A stretch of DNA of 64,000 bases from Patiria miniata (Eukaryota; Echinodermata; Asteroidea; Valvatida; Asterinidae): positions 14,715,547-14,779,546 of the forward strand of contig NW_024037058.1 in assembly GCF_015706575.1 (NCBI RefSeq). Reading direction: 5' to 3'. Numbering within the stretch: position 1 is the stretch's first letter; every line of letters starts with the position of its first letter. This document shows positions 55,701 to 64,000 of this stretch, piece after piece. The notes beneath the pieces are model-generated. The model saw only the letters and a program-made list of their open reading frames with translations. It was not told where the DNA came from and made no database searches. Both the position numbers and the translations under genes were made by a program.

Positions 55701-58158
55701 ATGATTTGGACGGATAATCAGATTACCATTCACGGGAATGGAATCTGTAGGCCATTCTTGCGGCTAATTAGGACGAAAAAGTATGCCATGTGGAAAATTA
55801 GCCCCCTTGTTGAAAGCATGAATATATCTAGGTTAAGTTTGAATTATTCATGTCATTATAATAACAAATTAGTATTAAATATGAAACTAGTCACATTTTA
55901 TTTTACAGACAACACGTGGTACATTATACATGTACACGTATAGGCCTACTGTGCAATATCATATCATAATCATATGTAATGTACGATTTAATACTCCATG
56001 TAGGTAATATTGCAGGTACATTGGTTGTATCTTATTGAATTTTATTTTAAACCCATTATGCTAGACTCACATGTAATTACACACAAAAATGCAGAAGTCA
56101 GCAAAAAAATATATAGGCATTGGTTAAAAAAAGGACTGGAATTTATTCCCACCCTGCCAAAAAATGGAGTCTGCCAAATAAATATGCCAAAATATGGTCA
56201 CTACCATATGCATAATTGTTGAATAGCTTGGGGGCAGGCCAGTATTGTCCACCAACGAAGTAATATTGATTTCTTGCCTACGAATTGGAACAGAGAAGGA
56301 GCGTGCCAGAACCACAAAAGAAAAATTGGAATCAATGGACGGATCAGGTTGCGTCTGAGTTACAAGGATCACTTTATGAATGGGAAAAAAATAGCAAGGG
56401 GGGCAATTATAGTGGCAGACAGTCTGTGTTACGACTAGGGCCTATTAATACATTGATCGCATCATTAGGGTTGATCATTCGTAATTGATTTGTTAAAAAC
56501 TAGAAGTAGAATTTGAATTGCATCACCGTATGTCCATGTCCATGATAGTACATTCTGTGGCATACATGAGTGCACCGGTAGTGATTGTCCATTCTAAATA
56601 GTGAAAGTATTTTATCTTTTTCGACAACATCCACAGTGCAAGCACCAGAATTCAATTTTGTTTGCTATTAAAAAAGTTTCAACTTCTAATAAGTAATAAT
56701 TCAATAACTAAACATGGGCCGATTTTTTTCGGTCAATGTCCCATTCAAAAGTGAATAATATTTGCATTGCTAGAAAAATAGCAATTTAGAAAAGGAATCT
56801 ATTTTTAAGGATGCAATTCGAAAACAGCACGGGGAATACATCTTTAAGATGTTTTCTGGTGAAGCAAAAATCAACAGGGAACTGCTCACATGCATTAATG
56901 TTTGTACAAGCATAGTATTTAATTTCCTGTGTCTAGCATTTCCATCAAACATGGCCCCCGGTTCTTGCATTTTATCTTCTAATGCAAGTGTCCTTCTTCA
57001 AGGAGAAGCAGCGGTGCCCCTTCGAGAGCAAAATTCCAAGGTTGCTATGTAAATGTTGTTTTGTACACTGGGAACAATCCATGTGTATGGATAACGGAAT
57101 GTGCACATAAAAATTGATGTACCAGTACATACATGTAGACATGCACATACTGTACGTACATGTATTCAACTGCGTACACACAAGGGATATTATCATACAT
57201 GTACGTGTGCGAGTAGCTATAAAGTGTCCCAGAAATGAAGCACAAAACAGGCATCAATTTAGGTGTTAAGATTGAGTTTGGGAAGAAATGCCATGGTCTG
57301 TACAGTCCTTTAACTGCAATTGTTCATCATACATGTAAACTTAGCATTTTGTTTAGCGGACCAAAGATATTCATGGACATCCATGCTTAATGGTTTGGTT
57401 TTATGTTTCAAATCTGACAGGTAATGCATTGATTATCGAGAACATTGTAGAGGCCTACCTATACTTTAAATGTACATGTCCTAATTAAATGCTTCATTTC
57501 ATGTATCACAGTTGATTCCAATCATTTTAGAAAGAACCAACCAATTACTCAGATCAAGTTGTTGACATCTCACCAACACTAGAAATCTCAATTCTTCCAG
57601 AACATGTAGCAAAAGCTGAAAATCATCTCCCGCAATTTATGCTTTACACCCACCGATTCACCAATTCTGAATTTCCTGAAAAGCAACCTTTAACATTATT
57701 AAGAAGATTGACATCTCATTCACATGTGTTTTTTGGGTTTTTTTATTGCAAAAGATACTCACTGATGGGACAGGTGTTGTGGGCACACTAGTGGAGTTGT
57801 CCATCTCCTGCTGTACAGGCTCATAATTCCTGCGCACGCTGCCAGGGTGAACGATCATCGACATGGATCGCGCCTCCTCAGAGATCCCAGCGATGGTTCT
57901 CAACTGCAGACTACCAGCCAGCCGACTGGTGGAGGGGTGATTGAGGACGGGAGGGGCAGCAAAGGTTATGTTTGGAGTGCTGGACGACGGGCAGCTGTTG
58001 TCGGGAATGAGAGGACGAGAGTCATCAGCATTGTGGTCCAGGAGGTTGTCGGTGCTGCTCCTGCTTAGGTTGTCCCTGCTTGCTTCCACTTGATCATCAT
58101 CGCTGCCCGAAAAGGTTTTGGGACTTGACGATTCCGGAACAAGCTTTCTCTTTGGTTC
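49420..58158 (-). CDS. Ninjurin family membrane protein (two 3' coding exons, 5' end missing)
   Basis: Ninjurins are small double-pass plasma-membrane proteins of cell adhesion; NINJ1 oligomerises to rupture membranes in lytic death. Two exons join in phase 0: 58158-57763 (132 residues) and 49764-49420 (114 residues plus stop), separated by an 8.0-kb intron. The last exon contains the whole conserved domain: YATKKTVCEGLLAVALLMAN, ASQLK, FVTALIILSITLQLLTGVF, then a basic loop and GMVFTIVVLNVFIAAFGLQ, matching vertebrate YASKKSAAESMLDIALLMAN, ASQLK and GLVFIIVVVNIFITAFGVQ. The N-terminal exon is hydrophilic, Ser/Pro-rich and longer than the vertebrate N-terminus, as in some insect ninjurins. 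It has no suitable ATG near its 5' end, so at least one more upstream exon exists; I could not place it. Confidence 0.93.
49970..50120. mobile_element. Short foldback element
   Basis: GGAATGCTTCGAGTGGTGTA then AAGTAGCCTCCC on the left pairs imperfectly with GGAGGCTAGTTTTACTTCAC and AAAGCATTCAATAT on the right, making a ~150-bp hairpin in the ninjurin intron. Confidence 0.55.
50121..52270 (-). other. Ninjurin intron, unremarkable part
   Basis: AT-rich intronic DNA with no exon, repeat family or RNA gene recognised, apart from a poly-C run near 51881-51890. Confidence 0.4.
52271..52303. repeat. 33-bp near-perfect palindrome
   Basis: Arms CTGTACTAGAACGCTT and AAGCGTTCTAGTACAG around one T. It lies 17 bp upstream of the hairpin-forming minisatellite. 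Confidence 0.95.
52320..52870. repeat. ~40-bp minisatellite with dyad-symmetric units
   Basis: Tandem units of ~39-42 bp built on CCCAGTGTTGGTTACAACAC and its inverse GGGAGTGGGTACAACACT, with 21-bp sub-periods. Several reading frames stay open because of the repeat, giving spurious Thr/Val/Leu- or Tyr/Asn/Thr-rich peptides. It lies wholly in the ninjurin intron. Confidence 0.93.
52871..54780 (-). other. Ninjurin intron, no feature recognised
   Basis: AT-rich intronic DNA with TACATGTA palindromes (53350, 53890) and no convincing exon. Confidence 0.4.
54851..54959. repeat. 55-bp direct duplication
   Basis: Two abutting copies beginning AATTAAATATGCA and ending TACTTCTCAAAATA, differing at one or two positions, so recent. 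An older imperfect duplication (CAAG-CATAAGA-ATTT) lies just upstream. Confidence 0.9.
54960..56655 (-). other. Ninjurin intron, no feature recognised
   Basis: No exon or repeat family identified; AT-rich with scattered short open frames of random composition. Confidence 0.4.
56660..56855. repeat. Dispersed repeat, copy 2
   Basis: Shares CATTCAAAAGTGAATAAT, GCTAGAAAAATAGCAATTTA and GAATACATCTTTAA with 27610-27795, same orientation. Confidence 0.65.
57763..58158 (-). CDS. Ninjurin upstream exon, disordered N-terminal region
   Basis: 132 codons, phase 0 at both ends, acceptor ATTACAG and donor GTGAGT on the minus strand. Begins EPKRKLVPESSSPKTFSGSD and is rich in Ser, Asp, Pro and Asn, with no membrane segment. 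The only internal methionines are late (SMSMIV and later), so initiation must lie in an exon upstream. The link to the ninjurin exon rests on matching phase, strand and the absence of another partner. Confidence 0.8.
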
Positions 58159-60448
58159 CTGTAATGATAAACGTCAATTCAGACTAAGAAATCAATTCTT
58201 CTATTACATGTACATTATGGCAAAAGCAGCAAGATTCACTATTTAGGGAAGTCTCTAAATCTCTGTGAAATCTTGTGCTCATACATGTACATATGTACAA
58301 TGTTTTTAGCTATATGTACATGTATATAGTATGTACTATAGAAAGACATAAATTTCACACAGCGAGACACAGGGAGACACAACAATCTCCAATGAGTATC
58401 TACTGATGCTGATGCTGAGCTGAACTGAAGTGAAATGAAAACGTGAAATGTCAAAGTGCCACACATAACCAGAAAGAAAGTTGTATTTCTCCAATACATG
58501 GCAAAACAGAGATATTTTTTTTAAAGCACAAATGCATTGCAAGCCCACACAAAAATATGATCCTCCCTGGAATTCCAAAATGCCGAGTCCAACTTTACTC
58601 CACATCGCGTCTTAATAAAAGCATTTTGAAAGGATCGTACTGGAATCAATGATGAAATATGAGATCACTTAACTCCATTCATCAAAAGTTAAAAAAAAAA
58701 AAAAATATTCCCAATTGGTGCCGAGTCAATGAAGACTGGACACAAAACGAACGAGATGAGAGACTTTTGTCAGGGAGATAAAAACTGATGACACAATACA
58801 CCCAGAGCATAGAGTACCGGTAGAGAACTCTTGAACGTGATGCAGTGCGCTACTCAGTTTGTGACCAACTTAGACTCAATTGCCTTGTGGTTGTGGTTCT
58901 CTGATTTCTGCCCATCCTGGCTTGGCAGGATCAGATGTTCCACATGAGACAAGTGGATAAATGCCATCTTGTGTACTGTGTACGTACGGCATCCCACGCA
59001 TAACGTTGTTTGTTACAATTGGAATAGACTTGCTTCAAGTCTGCTGGGGATTTTTCCCCAATGCTTACTTGCTGACTTGTTCAGATAATTTACTACATGT
59101 ATCAGCAATCACACTCTTTAATAATCTTCAAAGAGGACAGAAAACAATTCTTTGCATGCATTTCACTTTGTCAGAGTCAAGTGATGGGAACTCTTATTTA
59201 GAGGGACCCATTTTTCCCCTTCAAAATGCCCTTTTTAATTTGTTTTTATGACATGCAGGCATATTCATAATGTACAGTCAGCATACATGTATGCATACAC
59301 AAGAAGGCATACACAAGAAGGCCTATTAAAGCATTTTACAGGTACAGGTACAACCTACAGGAAGTCCAGAATTAGCAGTGTAAATGTATTTTACGGATGT
59401 TTTAATAAGCACACAAGTCCTTAAATCATTTCAATAATTTGCATAGATGTGCAAGCCTCATATCAGTAATCAATCTATAACTTTAAGAATACTACAGGTC
59501 ATTTGCTTGTTTAGAATATATAGCTCTTGCCAAGCCAGTGTGAAGTAGGAGTGATATTTAATGATACTTATTAAGAACCTGCAATTTTTTTGTAGATCCA
59601 CAAAAAAGCTACAGTATTTCGTCATCAACTGCGCTACTTGTTACCAACTGAGCTACCGTTTCATTTAAATGCAAATGACGGAGACAAACATTGATCATTT
59701 CCGGAGGTGTTCAACAAACACACACTTGAAAAAGGGATATACCCCGGTATGCCCAGGAGAAAACAGCGTACACATGTAATTACAGGAAACAACAAAACCC
59801 CACAACTAGTTTCAGGCAACAAACATTGATGCTTTTCTTGGGTTTCATGTCCCTGCTTTTAGTTTAATTGCACCGCACTGCACTTCATTAGATAGGCCTA
59901 TGTCCTGTACTAAATGTATGTACAAGAAACTGTGTGTGCTTTTCTGTTTGCAGACAAAAAATACAAAATTGACAAATGAAGCATCTCAAAACAAGAGCCT
60001 TTTATTTTTTCCTAAAATAGTTCTCTATACAACAACCCTTAAAAAGTGTTTTTGTGTCTGGACAAATGAGAGAAAAACTACTATTTTTTATGATAAGGGC
60101 CATATGCGTCTTTGAACAAAGCATAAGAGGTGCAAGAATTACATTCTAAAGGACACTTGTGGGGAATTTTCTAATATTTTCGCTAAGGACTGATTTCAAT
60201 TTCTTTTAAAAAATTGTTTGAACAGGGCAGGAGAAATACATGTAATTTGTGGGCCTTTGAGATTTAGTTCAACTTGAAGTGGATATGCCCCTCCCCTATT
60301 CTGGTACAAGCCATACACGATGTTGAAAAGTTGTTCATCTGCCAACTTCTTATCAAGCAAACAAAGCTACAACAAGAGAATGACCACACCCCATGGGTAA
60401 CTGTCCCAATCCTCCATACTGCAGGACCAATTGAATGAATTTAATCTA
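58159..60448. other. Upstream of ninjurin exon, start exon not located
   Basis: AT-rich. An upstream ninjurin exon ending in phase 0 is expected on the minus strand between here and the THAP gene, but no candidate with ATG, open frame and donor stands out. Confidence 0.4.
59620..59665 (-). mobile_element. tRNA-like remnant
   Basis: The minus strand reads CGGTAGCTCAGTTGGTAACA, a strong box A/D-arm; no box B at the expected distance. Confidence 0.4.
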
Positions 60449-60830
60449 TTGACCCTAACCTTCCCAAATCCTCTTTGCAAAATGGAGGATTTTGCAGGAT
60501 TGAAGCTACATGGCAAAAGTGTGTGGCTGATTTCTGAAGGTGCACTGTATCACGGTCTTAGGCCGGACCTTGTGTTGTTTATGCTCAGCTGTGCATGCTC
60601 CAGGATGTCACTGGCTATATTAACAGTGCTTGCCGGAGGATTTTGCAAGATTGAGGCAGTGCTGTTGTCACCCCTCCAAGGGCCACAATCAAGAAATAAC
60701 AGAGCATTTTGCAGGATTTACAATGTAGGCTGGATGTTATTTTTACATGGAGGCAGTTGGAGTATTTTGCAGGATTGAGGTTACAGCCTACTCCTAGCAA
60801 AAAATGCCTAGTCTAGGGAGTTAGGGTTAA
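60449..60830. mobile_element. TTAA-type MITE, CCCTAAC family
   Basis: Left end TTGACCCTAACC, right end GGAGTTAGGGTTAA. Interior repeats GGATTTTGCAGGATTGA and CATTTTGCAGGATT, a GCAGGATT variant of the 11540 copy. Confidence 0.65.
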
Positions 60831-62004
60831 TTAAGAGGCCCTGCTACAGTATGCAAACATTTCAAAAGCTGGGAAATGCGCATGCATAGGAAGACAATAG
60901 AATGACATCCGCCATGCTTCTGTTATGACCCAACTATGGCAATGGTCCCAACTATAGTTGGGAAAGTCCCAACAATAGAGAGTATTGTTGTGGCATCATT
61001 TTATATTTAAACAAAAAATTTAAGGCTGAGGTTAAATGAATCACAAAGAGAAGGACAAATACATTTGAGGAAAATAATAATGGAATGAGATGTCACACAG
61101 TTTACATAAACGCCCGCGCTATATGCGCGTGATACATTCGTTAAATCATTGGTACTTTGAACGCACACCTTTCATTAGGTAGTCAACAGCGAAATTCCGT
61201 ATTCGTCACTATGTCAAATTATGGATTTGTTATTGTGACTGATTCGCCACAGGGGGGACTCCGAATCTCAAAATCCAGACAAGAATTAAGAATTTTGGCA
61301 TGAATACTTGAAGGAGCAACCTTTATAAACCCCAAAAATAACAAATCTCAAAATCGCCAAAAATGGTCGATTCTCTGGTATGTCAGTTCTGTGACGTAGT
61401 TATCAGAGATTCTGGAATGAAACAAAAATTCCTGCGGTAAATTTTAACCCATCAGAATGCACAGAATCATCTGAGTTGAGGAAAGTCCACAAAATCGTGC
61501 CACAGTTCGATGACCTGACTATCCGTGGATTCGCGCACAGAGGTAATATGTATACGCACACCGAGAATGGAGCACCTCGGGCATTGCGTCACATTTAGCG
61601 ATATCTTCACAACTGGTTGTCCAATTTTATTGATTTTTGGGTTGTACATAATAAAGATATCACAAATTATGATGGGTACATTTCATTTGTGTAACCTGTG
61701 TTGTTAAGTTACGATTTTCTAACTTTGGCTGTCATGTCGAGGTCTGTAGTTAAGGAGGTCTACGGGGAAGTCACCTGACCATTGTAGGGCCGATCCGTTT
61801 AAGAGATGCCCACGAATGACAGAGGCACTTGGACTAAGGCGCCTGCCACATTGTCAACATCTCGGGTCTGACAACCCAAAGGAGGACAAAGCCAAGAGGA
61901 GCCCAGGAAATGGCAGAGGCACTCGCACCCTCAGGTACAACTATAGAATACAGGGCCACTCCATTCTATATCCGCGCATCTATGGCTGCGTGGATGCAGT
62001 CATT
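60831..62004. other. Intergenic, no feature recognised
   Basis: No gene found. Includes an inverted pair ACTATGGCAATGGTCCCAAC / AACTATAGTTGGG near 60930-60965. Confidence 0.35.
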
Positions 62005-62295
62005 TTTCTATAGCGCCCTCTATTGATTAATATTTACTTCATGCCCACTCCGCATCTGTGCATCTTCGCATCCAGGCATCCAATAAAGTACCCTCTATTG
62101 ATTTAAATTAACTTCATGCCCACCCTGCATCCGTGCATCCAGGCATCCAATAAAGCGCCTTCTATTGATTAAAATTAACTTCATGCCCACCCTGCATCCG
62201 CGCATCCGCGCATCCACACATCCAATAAAGCGCCCTCTATTGATTGAAATTGACTTCATGCCCACCCCGCATCCGCGCATCCACGCATCCAAGAC
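62005..62295. repeat. 67-75-bp minisatellite
   Basis: About four units of GCGCCCTCTATTGATT, then AACTTCATGCCCACC, then a GCATCCGCGCATCCA-type run; the anchor motif starts near 62016, 62091, 62158 and 62233. Two diverged partial units follow at ~62395-62460. Confidence 0.9.
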
Positions 62296-62699
62296 GGAAT
62301 GAATGGGTAGGTTGGGGTTGGTTTTAGATAGGAAATGTCCAAAGCCGTCTCACTCGGTATATATATATTACGTACTTTGTCAATAATTCACTCTCTATAG
62401 CGCCCTCTATTGATCACAATTTACTTCATGCCCATTCAATCTTTATATCGCCCTCTATTCTTTTTATACATTTACTTTCATACCGTACCCGCGTGCGCAC
62501 TATCTGTATCATATAGGCCTATATAATATAGTCGGTAATGGTAAAACATCCGAGGGGAAACATCAAGACATGGAAGACAATGTGAAGAAGTTACAGTTTT
62601 AACTGTAAATGTGGGAGAAAAAGTCCAGAAGCCTGAGAAGGTATTCTGGGGAAAACCCACGGAATCAGGTAGAGACTGAAATTGAAAACCTAATCCACA

Positions 62700-62800
62700 A
62701 AGGCCTAGGCCTACTGTTTATGGCACAGCCCAGGCATGCCACTTGCCAGGCGGGATTCGAACACGGGTCACACTGCAGCGCTAGCCATGCTAGCGGTGGA
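62700..62800 (-). mobile_element. tRNA-like SINE remnant
   Basis: The minus strand carries a perfect box B (GTTCGAATCCC, 62752-62762) preceded by GCTAGCGCTGCAGTGTGACC; box A is weak. Confidence 0.4.
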
Positions 62801-63319
62801 AGACGAGGAAGTACCTCTAAATACGCCAACCTGACTCCCCATATTGTCCTGATTGTCAACCATGGCCATGCAATGATGCATGACATTCATGTCATTACAA
62901 TGACAATGTCAACAACACTGACTACTTGGTGAACCCAAGGAGCTTTTTATAGCTCCGTGGTGAACCTGTGCAAGTTTAATTTTCGTTCCCGATCCCCATT
63001 ATGCCATAAGGTTTATCGCAAATACAAACCGCAAAGGATCATGGGGCTGCAATCGGAGCAACAGCGCCATCACACGGCGGTGGGAAAACGTACACACGGC
63101 ATGCACGGCATTGCACGGTGCGGTGTGTACGATATTTCTTGGCTGCCCATTTTTCTGACGTTTTGTGTTCGATGGGAGGTGATTAATGTGCTGTTCTGGG
63201 TTGCAATAATGACTGTTGTTATCCACAAAGGTATGATCTTTGTTATACATAAATTAAAGTTGTTTTGTTGTACAGAAAAAAAATGTTCTCACGACAAAAA
63301 GTAGGATAGCGTGCAGTTA

Positions 63320-63375
63320 AGTTCTGACCCGACGCGATCGCGATGTGCCGACGACCGGCACGCGACCGGGGAAAC
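63320..63375. promoter_or_regulatory. CpG-dense patch, possible promoter of the THAP gene
   Basis: A short stretch with many CpG dinucleotides (GACGCGATCGCGATG, GACGACCGGCACGCGACC) in an otherwise CpG-poor, AT-rich flank, about 400 bp upstream of the THAP exon. No TATA box or initiator was identified. The role is inferred from composition and position only. Confidence 0.25.
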
Positions 63376-63778
63376 ACGGGACACTCTGCACTGTCATGAC
63401 TGTGTCGGCCAGTGCATTTAGAGTTTCTGTGCCCCTCAAAAGCTCCCTTTTATGACTCTTTTCTTATCGGAAAAATATGTGGCTTTTATAATGGTTTAAT
63501 TGTTACTTCTGTCAGCGAACATTGTGTGACTTTTACAGACAATTTCATGATTGTTTATTTATAATAAATTATATTCTGTTCACGAAAATGTAAAAAAAAT
63601 ATATACATGTACACATGTATATATTTGTCCTAGTCAGCTAGTACTGTAGTAGGCCTAGCTAGCTAGCCTACTCCATTGTTTTACTCATAAAAATAATTGC
63701 GAAGTCTTATGTGGTTTATTTTTTCTCCGTCATCAAACAATAAATATCTCTATCTTACGTTTCCCCTTCTCTTGATAG

Positions 63779-64000
63779 ATGTCATCAAAGAGCATGTAAA
63801 CATACTCAGATTCCACTCATGCAGGGATAAGAAACACTTCCCTCTCTGGACACAACTGACCCAACGGCAGGATTTGAAAGTAAAATCATCGACTACAGTC
63901 TGCAGCAACCACTTCAAATACGGCCACCCATATCCTGATGAACTTCACCCAACTTTATTTTTGAGAGGATACAACCTTCCAGAGACACTGAAAACAGCAC
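63779..64000 (+). CDS. THAP-type zinc-finger protein, partial exon
   Basis: An open frame enters after a TTGATAG acceptor and runs off the window end. It contains LRFHSC, FPLWTQLTQRQDL, VCSNHF and HPTLFLRGY: the conserved Trp, the Cys-x2-His second half of the C2CH zinc site and the trailing Pro/Phe positions of THAP domains. The first Cys pair must come from an upstream exon, which I did not find in 62900-63778. THAP domains occur both in host transcription factors and in DNA-transposon-derived proteins; which this is cannot be told here. The exon starts in phase 1 (two bases complete a split codon). Confidence 0.72.

Noticed and set aside
61816-62013. Short plus-strand frame before the minisatellite
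   Set aside because: No domain and it ends in the repeat; not supported as a gene.

Overview
This is a eukaryotic window from an intron-rich, repeat-laden animal genome. Coding exons are short and separated by introns of 0.2 to 9.5 kb, with GT-AG junctions. The intervening DNA is AT-rich and full of tRNA-derived SINEs, small terminal-inverted-repeat DNA elements, poly-G tracts and the short palindromes TACATGTA and ACCGGTA. The protein-level match to vertebrate GRIP combined with this repeat style suggests a marine invertebrate, perhaps an echinoderm such as a sea star. The phylum is inferred, not shown. No rRNA gene, convincing functional tRNA gene, CRISPR array, operon, or retrovirus- or LTR-type element was recognised.

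Layout. Positions 1-4229 hold no recognised gene but contain several decayed inverted-repeat elements. Positions 4242-37432 (+) hold a glutamate receptor-interacting protein gene (GRIP1/GRIP2 family). It was reconstructed as 19 coding exons whose phases all agree, giving 1115 residues with seven PDZ domains in the family order (1-3, linker, 4-6, long linker, 7). Positions 37433-49419 are 3' flank and intergenic DNA with paired copies of transposon relatives. Positions 49420-58158 (-) hold a ninjurin gene: the C-terminal two-membrane-segment domain is in the last exon, a long hydrophilic N-terminal region lies in an exon 8 kb away, and the start exon was not found. Positions 58159-63778 are non-coding with a MITE, a minisatellite and a CpG-dense patch. 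Positions 63779-64000 (+) hold the first recognised exon of a THAP-type zinc-finger gene that runs off the window.

GRIP and ninjurin are transcribed convergently (tail to tail); nothing in the sequence links them functionally. GRIP is a cytoplasmic multi-PDZ scaffold that traffics and clusters membrane receptors. Ninjurin is a small membrane protein of adhesion and lytic-death membrane rupture.

The most striking signals are: (1) a tandem array that has copied the 3' splice site and first ~35 nt of GRIP exon 14 four extra times just upstream of the real one; (2) a 2.9-kb foldback element in a GRIP intron with nine 145-bp units, the left-arm units carrying nuclear-receptor-like AGGTCA repeats; (3) three unrelated families of TTAA-flanked miniature elements, one with a central palindrome showing a compensated base change between copies; and (4) a ~40-bp minisatellite in the ninjurin intron whose repeats fold into perfect hairpins.
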